From the NCBI RefSeq assembly GCF_000784835.1, contig NZ_JSFH01000012.1:124001-188000 (forward strand): a stretch of DNA of 64,000 nucleotides. Reading direction: 5' to 3'. How positions within the stretch are numbered: position 1 is the first letter of the stretch; each line of letters starts with the position of its first letter. A program made the translations under genes and the position numbers. Positions 22,419 to 30,188 of the stretch are shown piece by piece. Origin of the DNA: Thermotoga sp. Mc24 (GTDB lineage: Bacteria; Thermotogota; Thermotogae; Thermotogales; Thermotogaceae). The notes beneath the pieces are model-generated. The model did no database searches, was not told the origin of the DNA, and was given only the letters and a program-made list of their open reading frames with translations.

Positions 22419-22804
22419 TAAGCTTCGGATCCTCCTTCACCTGTCTCGACAGCTTCAGCAGCTGCCTTTTCTCTCTGCGCCTTTCTCTCTTTCTTTTCCA
22501 GATCGAACCTTCTGAAGGTCTGCCATCTGATGATTTCGGGTGTCACTCTGTAGAAATTCTCCAGCTCCTGAAGGTTCTGACCATCGCACCTGAAGTAAAT
22601 CACCGTGTAATCTCCTTCGCTGAACTTCTTGATCTCGTAGGCGAACTTTCTCATACCCATCCTTTCCACTTTTTCGATCTTTCCCTTGACTCTTTCTTCG
22701 ATGATCTTCTTGACTCTTTCGACGAGATTTTCTCTCTCTTCCTCTGGAACGTTCGGTGCGATGATGAACATGCTCTCGTAGATCCTCTCTTTCACGTAAG
22801 CCAC
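22418..22804 (-). CDS. rpsF: 30S ribosomal protein S6
   Basis: 128 residues, the same length as the T. maritima protein. It reads (V)AYVKERIYESMFIIAPNV and MGMRKFAYEIKKF, with a Lys/Glu/Ala-rich C-terminal tail. GTG 22804 is the start, with GAGGGAGGT 6-7 bases upstream. Longer in-frame starts would place the RBS inside the gene and cross the promoter. Forms a heterodimer with S18 on the ribosome. A structured leader precedes it and may be the autoregulatory site. Confidence 0.95.
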   Translation of the reverse strand: MAYVKERIYESMFIIAPNVPEEERENLVERVKKIIEERVKGKIEKVERMGMRKFAYEIKKFSEGDYTVIYFRCDGQNLQELENFYRVTPEIIRWQTFRRFDLEKKERKAQREKAAAEAVETGEGGSEA

Positions 22805-22866
22805 AGAAACCCACCTCCCTCGGACGTTCGGCCCCACCTCCGGATGGGTGGAGCGGGATTTCACTT
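22805..22866 (-). promoter_or_regulatory. rpsF leader, candidate S6:S18 binding RNA
   Basis: The 60-base leader contains a hairpin with stem CCACC / GGTGG around CATCCGGA, followed by GCCGAACGTCCGAGGG close to the RBS. The known S6:S18 autoregulatory leader motif has a hairpin next to an unpaired CCG. The CCG-containing stretch and position fit, but I cannot fold or compare it here. Confidence 0.35.
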
Positions 22867-22871
22867 TCACG

Positions 22872-22899
22872 ATTATACCATCATCTTCTGAGTCTGCAA
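22872..22899 (-). promoter_or_regulatory. Promoter of rpsF-ssb-rpsR
   Basis: Minus-strand TTGCAG (22894-22899), 16-bp spacer, TATAAT (22872-22877). The -35 and spacer lie within the last codons of the upstream regulator gene (stop at 22881). Confidence 0.65.
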
Positions 22900-23336
22900 A
22901 GAGTCGGAAACTTTCCTGTTTCCAGATATTCTTTGAAGCCTTTTATGCATATCGGAGTTATTTGCGGACAGTATGTGAGAAAGTTCATGAAATCGACGAC
23001 CCTGTCGGCGATGCTCTCCTCGAGGTTGAAAAAGATCTCCCAGGCACCTTTTTCTGCCTCTTCTTCGTTGAGGAAGAGGATCTTCTTCAGAAATTCTTTC
23101 AGGTTGTTGAATCGCTCCATTTCTTTTTGAGCGAGCTCCATTCCCTTTTTCGTCAAAGAGATAGGGCCTCTTCTCACGTAATTTATGAACTTTTTGGTTG
23201 CGAGGTCCTCCAGAATCTGCTTTGCGGAGGGCATTTTCACTTTCAGGAAGTCCGATACTTTCTTCAGTCTCGTGCTTCCCTCTTCAGTTGTTAAAAGAAC
23301 AGCGAGGAGATACCTTTTTTCGGTTGGTGACAACAT
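22881..23336 (-). CDS. DtxR/MntR-family metal-dependent transcription regulator
   Basis: 151 residues. N-terminal winged helix: MLSPTEKRYLLAVLLTTEEG, then STRLKKVSDFLKVKMPSAKQ, ILEDLATKKFINYVRRGPIS and LTKKGMELAQ. The dimerisation domain follows (FLKKILFLNEEEAEKGAWEI, ESIADRVVDFMNFLTYCPQ). The usual second-domain motif HxxxE/ExxDH is only partly visible, and metal ligands differ from classical MntR. No SH3 domain, so it is the short form. RBS GGGAGGT before ATG 23336. Could respond to Fe or Mn. Its 3' end carries the promoter of rpsF. Confidence 0.8.
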   Translation of the reverse strand: MLSPTEKRYLLAVLLTTEEGSTRLKKVSDFLKVKMPSAKQILEDLATKKFINYVRRGPISLTKKGMELAQKEMERFNNLKEFLKKILFLNEEEAEKGAWEIFFNLEESIADRVVDFMNFLTYCPQITPICIKGFKEYLETGKFPTLCRLRR

Positions 23337-23419
23337 ATTTCTACCTCCCTTTAAGGTTATTCTAACACAGATTTTAAAGTGGTAGAATATTCTCGAGTTC
23401 GGATGAGGGAGGGATAGAC

Positions 23420-23728
23420 TTGAGATTCTTCGGAATGGTTCTGATACTTCTCGGTGTGCTCATCCTTCTTTCCGTCTTCAACGTGTTCGATGTCTCGTTC
23501 GGAAAGTTTCTTGGAATCGCCTTCGCTGCTCTCTTCGGGTACGCGGGGGTCAATGCGCTCGTGAAAAAAGGCTTTCCAAACGGCCTCGTCTCCTGTGCCA
23601 TAGCTACCGTTCTGTTTCTTCACGTCTTCAACGTGCACAGGTTCACCTTCTGGGAAGGTTTCGTCGTTTTCTTCTCCGTTCTTCTCATAGAGTGGGGCTT
23701 TTTCGCTATCCTGTCTCACAGGGATTGA
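23420..23728 (+). CDS. Small four-helix membrane protein
   Basis: 102 residues with four hydrophobic stretches (MVLILLGVLILLSVFNVF, LGIAFAALFGYAGV, LVSCAIATVLFLHVF, GFVVFFSVLLIEWGFFAI). Resembles the LiaF-type/DUF5668 transmembrane region found in cell-envelope stress proteins, without the cytoplasmic domain. TTG 23420 has GGGAGGG close upstream. It overlaps the 3' end of the convergent FAD protein by 13 bases. Role unknown. Confidence 0.65.
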   Translation: MRFFGMVLILLGVLILLSVFNVFDVSFGKFLGIAFAALFGYAGVNALVKKGFPNGLVSCAIATVLFLHVFNVHRFTFWEGFVVFFSVLLIEWGFFAILSHRD

Positions 23729-25059
23729 ATCTTCATTCCGAGAGCTCTCATGTACCCCATCGAGGTGGCGTACTGGATCGATCTGGTCCATCCGGAACAG
23801 TCTCCCACCACGTGTAGTCCTTCCACGATGTCGTTCAGGAACTTGTTCGTGTAGAACTTCACCTCGACGGCGTAGAGCAGGTTGTCGAAGTAGGAAGCCC
23901 CCGGTATGACCTTCTCTAAGTTCTCAATGAAATCCACAAGGGATTCTCTGATCTTCGATGGAAAGACGAGGTTCGCGTCTCCCAAAATGTAACTTTCGGG
24001 ATCCAGAGTGGGATGAACCCTTCCGAGCCTCTTCGTCCTTCTGAACTCTTTGAAATCCCCGTACGTCTGCAGAATCACCTTCTCTCTGTCGCCGGCTAAG
24101 ATGTTCGCGAGTTTTGCGAGGTTAACACCGTATCCCGTGGGATCCCTGAACGGCTCTGTGAAACGTGTCGTGACGAGAATAGCGAAGTTCGTATTCTCCG
24201 TTTTGTGAAGGCTGTCAGAATAGCCATTCACCGTTGTGAAGTCTTCGTACTTTTCCAAGGTCACTTTTCCCGCCGGATTCTGGCAGAAGATTCTGCAGAT
24301 GTAACCAGTTTTAGTTCTGTACCGAACCTTCACCTCGTACATATCGGAGAACGGATCCATCACGTGGTTTGGAAGTTCGTACCTGACACCGATGTCGACG
24401 AACTGGTTCGGTCTGACAAGCTGTGGATACTTCTCTTTGAGGCGCTCCATGAGTCTGTGCCCGCTTCTTCCAACGGCGATCACAAGCTCATCGAACTCGT
24501 ATTCTCCCCTGTTCGTGTGCACCCTGTGGGGAGGACCGAACTCCACGTCCTCCACGGTGGTTCCAAAGAGAAACTCTATGTTCTCGAAGGAAGAGAAGTA
24601 CTTGTATATGTTTTTGTTGGTCTCCTTCAGGATGTCCGTTCCCAGATGGAAGAAATAAGATTTCACCGGCTCGAAGCCGTGGTGATAGAAACGCTTGTAG
24701 ATATCCTCGTCCGAGAAGGACTCTCCGAACTCTATCTTTTTGCCATCCCTTTCGAAAGACTTCAGGTAGCTCACGATGCCCTCTCTTTTATCGGCGGTGG
24801 GAGTGTAGCCGGAGAACTTCAGATAGAACTCCACTGTCTTTGCCTGTATCTCAAGGGGAATGTAGATCTCCCCTCCCATGCCGTGGGAGATGAAGATCTT
24901 CCCGTCCATTCTCACACCGGAGATGGTGTTGTAGGAGTAATCTTTTCCTCTTTCTAGAACTGTGATCCTGTAGTCTTTCACCCTTCCGCTCTCTATGAGT
25001 CCGTTGATGAACCCGATAGCGCTCGCTCCAAAGCCGACTATTCCGAGTCTCTTCAACAT
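23716..25059 (-). CDS. FAD-dependent oxidoreductase
   Basis: 447 residues. Dinucleotide-binding GFGASAIGF near residue 9 with acidic VLERG at the end of the second strand. Further landmarks are GVRMDGKIFISHGMGGEIYI, LVIAVGRSGHRLM, and a C-terminal LHVVGDCSGWTRSIQYATSMG typical of the FAD-binding closing motif. Belongs to the COG2509-like group of uncharacterised flavoproteins. It follows the PHP gene by only 3 bases, last of an operon with the sugar permeases. Substrate unknown. Confidence 0.8.
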   Translation of the reverse strand: MLKRLGIVGFGASAIGFINGLIESGRVKDYRITVLERGKDYSYNTISGVRMDGKIFISHGMGGEIYIPLEIQAKTVEFYLKFSGYTPTADKREGIVSYLKSFERDGKKIEFGESFSDEDIYKRFYHHGFEPVKSYFFHLGTDILKETNKNIYKYFSSFENIEFLFGTTVEDVEFGPPHRVHTNRGEYEFDELVIAVGRSGHRLMERLKEKYPQLVRPNQFVDIGVRYELPNHVMDPFSDMYEVKVRYRTKTGYICRIFCQNPAGKVTLEKYEDFTTVNGYSDSLHKTENTNFAILVTTRFTEPFRDPTGYGVNLAKLANILAGDREKVILQTYGDFKEFRRTKRLGRVHPTLDPESYILGDANLVFPSKIRESLVDFIENLEKVIPGASYFDNLLYAVEVKFYTNKFLNDIVEGLHVVGDCSGWTRSIQYATSMGYMRALGMKIQSL

Positions 25060-25062
25060 CCA

Positions 25063-26703
25063 TCACTCCTCGAGCAGTTTCTTTCTCAATTCTTCGAGTG
25101 TGACAACCTCCCCTTTTATCTTCTCCAGATAGATCTTCCTGTACTCCTCGTCACCACCCGGGACGATGTATATCTTGCCCTTGAAATTCTCAATGGCCTC
25201 GATCTCTTTGTCCGAAAGCTTCTTTGCAAAGCTCAATCCACCTTCTTTGGGAGTTGAGACGATGAGGATGTCCACACCCTCCAGGTCTTTCAGCATCACT
25301 TTCGGGTACTTCACGTTGTATCCTCTCTTTTCCAGTTCTCCCGCGAGCGCTTTGAGTTCCTCCAGATAGTCGTTCTCGTGAAGGGTGTCGATCATGATCA
25401 CACCCTTCAGCTTTTCTTTCACGAAGAAAACGCTCGACTGAACGAGTTTCCCGTCCACAAGGAAAGAAACACGATGGTAGCCTTTCTCCAGCGATCCTGT
25501 GGGAACGACGAATCTTTTCACCTGGTACGGTGAGAACTTCAGCTCTACCTCTCTCAACGAATTCCCATCGAGAAGAACGGAAAGCTTCACATTCTGGTCT
25601 TCACCGGTCACGTTGTAGATCTCGAAGTAGACCTTCGCCGATTCACCGTCGTGTATCTCTTCTGGAGAGATCCTCACACTGTTCACGTAGACAGAAGAAG
25701 GAATCTGAAACCAGATCGGTGAGGTGACTATCTCGTCACCGTCGAACTGTTTCATGTAAACGAAGTACCACTCGTATCCATCGGGAGGTATGACTGAGAG
25801 AGTCAGATTCAATCTCTCTGTGTTCGGTCTGAGTTCCAAAACGGTCCCGCTCTGAGAGATGACGGCAAGGTAGAGGAGTTTTTCTGTGTCTTCGTACTCG
25901 AGGTTGATCTTCTGGGGAGAGAGATCTTCCACAAAAACGATGTCTCCCATCAGATGGGTATCGCTCTTCAAAAGAACTTTGACGTTCTTGTCTTCGCTTC
26001 CGAAGGTGTGCCTCTTCCAGAGGGCGTCCATTATGTCGTCGTAGGTCAGAGCGTCCGCCACGATGCCGGTTCTTCCCTCGTTCGCGCTTCCCCAGTTGGG
26101 CTTGTGGTTGTCCTGTCCCACGGTGGCACCGAGGTGCCATCCTTTGTTCAGCGCGAGGATGTAGTTTCCGAACATCTCCTCGTTTATCACGTCTCCTGAG
26201 GCCCAGTTCCCGTTTCCTACCTCGATCAGGTTCACGTACTGGTCCGCTTCCGGGAAGTACCGGAACGAATCGAAGGTCCCAAAGGTGCTTATGGGATGGT
26301 TGAACTGGGCGAGCTTTTTGTGTTCGGCGAGCCACCTGTAGAAACCTTCGAGGGAACTTTCCTGGTTTCTGTCGATCCACTCGAGAGACTCGTACACGTT
26401 TATGTGTCCCACTCCCGCGATCCACTCGAAACCCTGAAGTGCGACGAACTCACCGTCTTTTGTGTGCCTCTCCGCGGCAAGCTTCGTCAGATAAGGCTTC
26501 GTATTTCCATCGATCTTCTGGGTGAAGTAGTAGGCGTGGTCCGTTATTGCGAGAACGTCGAGATAACTCTTCGCATACTCGTAGGCCTGGTCTGGTGTTC
26601 CAGAACCATCTGAATAGGAGGTGTGTGAGTGAAGGTTTCCATAGTATATCCCTCCAAAGACCACACAGGAGAGAACGAGCAACAAGAGAACGAGCTTTTT
26701 CAT
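25063..26703 (-). CDS. Secreted PHP-domain hydrolase (CehA/McbA-like)
   Basis: 546 residues. A signal peptide (MKKLVLLLLVLSCVVFG) is followed directly by the PHP motif NLHSHTSYSDGSGTPDQAY (His25, His27, Asp32) and LAITDHAYYF (54-56), with further metal ligands (FEWIAGVGHINVY, FNHP, GATVGQDNH). PHP enzymes are metal-dependent phosphoesterases; CehA/McbA members cleave esters and sometimes phosphodiesters outside the cell. The C-terminal part has an Ig-like region (KINLEYEDTEKLLYLAVI onward) and a final Rossmann-like domain. Same operon as the UgpB-like permeases, so it may process a compound that the transporter then imports. Confidence 0.8.
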   Translation of the reverse strand: MKKLVLLLLVLSCVVFGGIYYGNLHSHTSYSDGSGTPDQAYEYAKSYLDVLAITDHAYYFTQKIDGNTKPYLTKLAAERHTKDGEFVALQGFEWIAGVGHINVYESLEWIDRNQESSLEGFYRWLAEHKKLAQFNHPISTFGTFDSFRYFPEADQYVNLIEVGNGNWASGDVINEEMFGNYILALNKGWHLGATVGQDNHKPNWGSANEGRTGIVADALTYDDIMDALWKRHTFGSEDKNVKVLLKSDTHLMGDIVFVEDLSPQKINLEYEDTEKLLYLAVISQSGTVLELRPNTERLNLTLSVIPPDGYEWYFVYMKQFDGDEIVTSPIWFQIPSSVYVNSVRISPEEIHDGESAKVYFEIYNVTGEDQNVKLSVLLDGNSLREVELKFSPYQVKRFVVPTGSLEKGYHRVSFLVDGKLVQSSVFFVKEKLKGVIMIDTLHENDYLEELKALAGELEKRGYNVKYPKVMLKDLEGVDILIVSTPKEGGLSFAKKLSDKEIEAIENFKGKIYIVPGGDEEYRKIYLEKIKGEVVTLEELRKKLLEE

Positions 26704-26716
26704 GCTATCACCTCTT

Positions 26717-28822
26717 TCATTTCAATCCGGTCCTCGCGATTCCCTGGATGAAGTACTTCTGGGTGAAGATGAAGAGTATCACCACGGGAAGAATCGAGAA
26801 CGTAGCGGCCGCCATGAGCAGGTTGTACTGTGTTCCAACATCGGAACTGAACGCCTGAAGTCCCACGGGCAGTGTTCTGTACTTTTCGCTGTTTGTGACG
26901 ATGAGGACCCACAGGAACGCGTTCCAGCTTCCGACGAATTTGAGAAGTGCAGAGGTGATGACGGCAGGCCTGCTGAGAGGCACCACCATCTGCCAGAGAA
27001 ACCTCCAGTGAGAACATCCGTCTATCTTTGCAGCATCGAAGAGTTCCCTTGGTATGGTCAGAAAGTGCTGCCTCAGAAGGAATATCGCGAAGACACTGAC
27101 GATCCAAGGAATTATGAGGGCGTAGTAGGTGTCAATCCAGCCGAGTTTCGAGATCGTGATGAAGTTGGGAACGAGGAGCACCTCTCCCGGGATCATCATG
27201 GTCGCAAGGAAGAGACCGAAGATGAAGTCTCTTCCGGGAAAGACCATCCAGGAGAAGGCGTACGCGGCGAGAGATGCGGTAACCACCTCGAGCAGAGTGG
27301 TTATCGTCGCCACAAAAAACGTGTTGAAGTAGTACCTTGGGAAGGGTGCTGCGTTCCAGGCATCAACGTAGTTCTGGAAGATGTTAGCCAGCACTTCGGA
27401 GAACGAAAATCTGAGTTTCACAGAGTCGATGGGTTCATCACTCAGGAAAACGGAAGGGACACCCTCCAGAAGGATTTCTATCACTTCGCCACCCTTCACA
27501 CGGACTTCCTTCACAAAATCAGGAGCGTCCACAATCTTCCAGGAGCTCATCGCGTCTTCGTAGGCTTTTCTGAGGATCGCAACGCTTTTGAGATAACTGG
27601 CCACTTCGTTGAGAAGGTTTTCATCCAGATCGAGTTGAGAGAGTTTCGACTTCAACACTCTGTAGGTGCTGCTTTCAGCGAGTTTGATGTCCATCTCAGC
27701 GACCATTTGAGAGAAATTTTCTGTTTCGATCCCGTTTTCCTGTGCGAGAGAGATCAGAGAAGAGACAACCGGCTTCGTCGAAGCGATGGTGAGGAGATCC
27801 ACTTGGTACTTCTCCGAGAGCTCTTTCTCCTTCAAAGAGACATAGCTTTCAACGGGATTTTTTGACTCTCTCAGTAGTCTTTTTACAAGCTCTCTGTCAG
27901 GGAAGTCTTCGATCTTTTTCAAAAAGAGCGCTTCTCTTTCATCCTTTTTCATCGAGCGGGCGACGATGTCTTTTTCCACGGTGAGGTTCTGAACACTCTG
28001 GAAGAAGTCGCTGACCTCGAGATAGTAAGAAACGTTTCTCTTCACCTCTTCGAAAGGAGAGACTACGTTCTTTCTGTAGACAGGAACGAGCGGATTGTCT
28101 CCAGAGTATTCGAGCCGTAAACCATCGAGAAGCTCATAGAGTTTCTCCACTTCTTCGTCGGAGAGAACGAGAGTGGTACCCGATTTCATGCTGAGCACTT
28201 CATTCTGGAAAGAAGAAAGATCTCCACTCACGGTCTCGAGAAACGAGAGATATCTTTTCCTTTCTTCCTCATCTTTTATCCTGACGTCCGCAAATCGATT
28301 CATCTGAGAGATGGTCCGCAGAGCACCCTCTACTGAACTCAGAATTTCGTTCACCAGTTTTGCACGTTGAAGGTACGGATCCGCACCGCTCTTGTAGTAG
28401 ATGAAGAACTGCTCGAAGAATTCTTCCGGGGTGTTCCAGGAGAATTCCACCGGGGATTTCGAGGAGAGTTCTTTGACTTTTTCAACATCTACCCCCGTTG
28501 TGTATCTTGCCCCTTTGAGAGGGATCACCATCGTTCCTCTTTGGAACGGGTCGTCGTTCACCGTGATGGTGAGCAGATTTTTTTCGGCCGTTTTCAAAGC
28601 GTACGCTTCTCTCAGGCTGACTCCCTTTGCGACCCTCTGAACACCAGGTTTCAGGATCGTTTTCACGTCGCGCGAAAAAGCGAAGTTCTTCGTGTAGAAG
28701 CTCGGGGGCCATTGCTGAACCTCCGAAGGTGCTTTGAAGGAGGTGAGCAGCATCCAGATGAAAGGTCCCAGCATGACAACGGCACCGAATACGAGGAGAA
28801 TGTATATGACCAGCTTCTTCAC
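26717..28822 (-). CDS. Sugar ABC permease (MalG type) with a large extracytoplasmic insert
   Basis: 701 residues, more than twice the usual 280. TM1 at about 5-27 (VIYILLVFGAVVMLGPFIWM) is followed by a 430-residue soluble region (about 30-465), largely helical and charged (LSSFQNEVLSMKSGT, EEVEKLYELLDGL, KKDEREALFLKKIEDF). The normal MalG core follows: YYFNTFFVATITTLLEVVTA, FLATMMIPGEVLLVPNF, the EAA loop ELFDAAKIDGCSHWRFLWQ and GIARTGLK at the end. The insert should face the outside, where it could bind the substrate protein. Starts 9 bases after the partner permease stops. No ATPase gene in this cluster. Confidence 0.85.
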   Translation of the reverse strand: MKKLVIYILLVFGAVVMLGPFIWMLLTSFKAPSEVQQWPPSFYTKNFAFSRDVKTILKPGVQRVAKGVSLREAYALKTAEKNLLTITVNDDPFQRGTMVIPLKGARYTTGVDVEKVKELSSKSPVEFSWNTPEEFFEQFFIYYKSGADPYLQRAKLVNEILSSVEGALRTISQMNRFADVRIKDEEERKRYLSFLETVSGDLSSFQNEVLSMKSGTTLVLSDEEVEKLYELLDGLRLEYSGDNPLVPVYRKNVVSPFEEVKRNVSYYLEVSDFFQSVQNLTVEKDIVARSMKKDEREALFLKKIEDFPDRELVKRLLRESKNPVESYVSLKEKELSEKYQVDLLTIASTKPVVSSLISLAQENGIETENFSQMVAEMDIKLAESSTYRVLKSKLSQLDLDENLLNEVASYLKSVAILRKAYEDAMSSWKIVDAPDFVKEVRVKGGEVIEILLEGVPSVFLSDEPIDSVKLRFSFSEVLANIFQNYVDAWNAAPFPRYYFNTFFVATITTLLEVVTASLAAYAFSWMVFPGRDFIFGLFLATMMIPGEVLLVPNFITISKLGWIDTYYALIIPWIVSVFAIFLLRQHFLTIPRELFDAAKIDGCSHWRFLWQMVVPLSRPAVITSALLKFVGSWNAFLWVLIVTNSEKYRTLPVGLQAFSSDVGTQYNLLMAAATFSILPVVILFIFTQKYFIQGIARTGLK

Positions 28823-28831
28823 ACTATCACC

Positions 28832-30094
28832 TCACGAAACATATTCGACCGCTCTTTTTCCAACCCTGTACTGGATGAAGGTGAAGATCAGAATGATCGC
28901 AAAAAGAATATAGGCTGCCGCCGAAGCAATTCCCATTCTCTGTTGTCTGTAGAACAGATCGAACACGTAGTAAACGAGCGTCATTCCGCTGTTGTTGTAC
29001 GGTCCCGGAAGCCCATCGTAGAGGACGTAGACTTCCGCGAAGACCTTGAAGGCTCCTATCAGGGAAACGATGAGCAGAAAGAAGGTCGTCGGTGACAAAA
29101 GCGGCCAGGTGATGTAGAAGAACTTCTGGAAAGAATTTGCGCCATCCACTTCTGCCGCCTCGTAGTAGGACCTGTCTATGTTCTGGAGTCCCGCGAGGAA
29201 GATCACTGCATCGTACCCTACGGTCTTCCAGACGGAGACGATGGCTATCGTGGGAATAGTCCATCTTTCGTCTTTCAACCAGGAGATGGGCTCCATGTTG
29301 AACAGAGAGAGGATGTAGTTCAAGAGACCGAATTCGTCGTTGAAGATCCACTTCCAGACAAGAGAGATTGCAACAACTGATGTGACGAAGGGTATGAAGT
29401 AGGCGGTCCTGAAGAACACCCTGAACTTCACGTTGCTGTTCAGAAGAAGGGCGATCACGAGAGAAAGGAAAATCTGCGAAGGAACGCTCAGTATCACGTA
29501 GTACAGTGTGTTGGTGAGCGACTTCAGGAAGAGATTCTTGTCCTTCGCGTCGAGCAGGAAGTTCACCAGCCCAGGAAGAGACGAGCTCAGCTCCACGAAA
29601 ACGAAGACCGCAAGAAACAGAATGAACCAAAGCCAGGTGTTCTTGAGTTCCACCCGTTTGAAGTCGTACAACAGCCAGCTCCAGGAGATAGCCGCAGCCA
29701 GAAAAGAGAGGATGGGATTTTCCGCGTTGAAGAGGTTCAAAACGATGTAAATCAATACAATGAGAGTGTTGGAAACGATGCCTGAGAGGGTTCTTTTCCT
29801 GATCAGATGGACGATCAGCATCACAATCGCACCGGCAACCGCGAGATGAAAGAAGGTGTTCAGAACGGTGAAAACGAAAGAGTACTTCGGAGGATAATCA
29901 AACTTGAAGATCTCGACATAGTTTTCAAGCCCTGTGAAATAGGGATTCTTCATGTTTCTGAAATCCCACTTGAAGAAGCTCAGAACGAAAGAGAATCCAA
30001 CCGGCCAGAAGACGAACATTCCGAGGATCACGAGTGATGGAAGAAGAAAGAGGTACGCAAGAACTGCTTCTCTCAGCTTCTTCGATGGTTTCAT
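28832..30094 (-). CDS. Sugar ABC permease (MalF type)
   Basis: 420 residues. N-terminal AYLFLLPSLVILGMFVFWPV as in UgpA/MalF, an enlarged region with four or five extra hydrophobic helices (about 75-190), then the permease core: LKSLTNTLYYVILSVPSQIF, FRTAYFIPFVTSVVAISLVW, the EAA loop SYYEAAEVDGANSFQKFFYI and a last helix ending in GKRAVEYVS. Forms a heterodimer with the 701-residue protein and works with the binding protein encoded divergently at 30189. First gene of the minus-strand operon running to 23716. Confidence 0.88.
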   Translation of the reverse strand: MKPSKKLREAVLAYLFLLPSLVILGMFVFWPVGFSFVLSFFKWDFRNMKNPYFTGLENYVEIFKFDYPPKYSFVFTVLNTFFHLAVAGAIVMLIVHLIRKRTLSGIVSNTLIVLIYIVLNLFNAENPILSFLAAAISWSWLLYDFKRVELKNTWLWFILFLAVFVFVELSSSLPGLVNFLLDAKDKNLFLKSLTNTLYYVILSVPSQIFLSLVIALLLNSNVKFRVFFRTAYFIPFVTSVVAISLVWKWIFNDEFGLLNYILSLFNMEPISWLKDERWTIPTIAIVSVWKTVGYDAVIFLAGLQNIDRSYYEAAEVDGANSFQKFFYITWPLLSPTTFFLLIVSLIGAFKVFAEVYVLYDGLPGPYNNSGMTLVYYVFDLFYRQQRMGIASAAAYILFAIILIFTFIQYRVGKRAVEYVS

Positions 30095-30132
30095 ACTCAG
30101 ACCTCTCTTTCCTTGAGTTTCTTCACATTCAA

Positions 30133-30154
30133 ATTATAACCTATGCGGTATAAT
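30133..30154. promoter_or_regulatory. Overlapping divergent -10 boxes
   Basis: TATAAT on the plus strand at 30149-30154 for the binding-protein gene and TATAAT on the minus strand at 30133-30138 for the permease operon, facing away from each other within 22 bp. Polymerases probably exclude each other here. Flanking TTCAAA and TTGAAT may be the -35 elements, but spacings (15 and 14) are short. Confidence 0.5.
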
Positions 30155-30188
30155 TCAAGGGGAAATCATTGAGAAAGGAGGGATTCCT

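Noticed and set aside
26702-27865. 387-codon plus-strand open frame
   Set aside because: Antisense shadow of the 701-residue permease gene; long only because of GC-skewed codon use.
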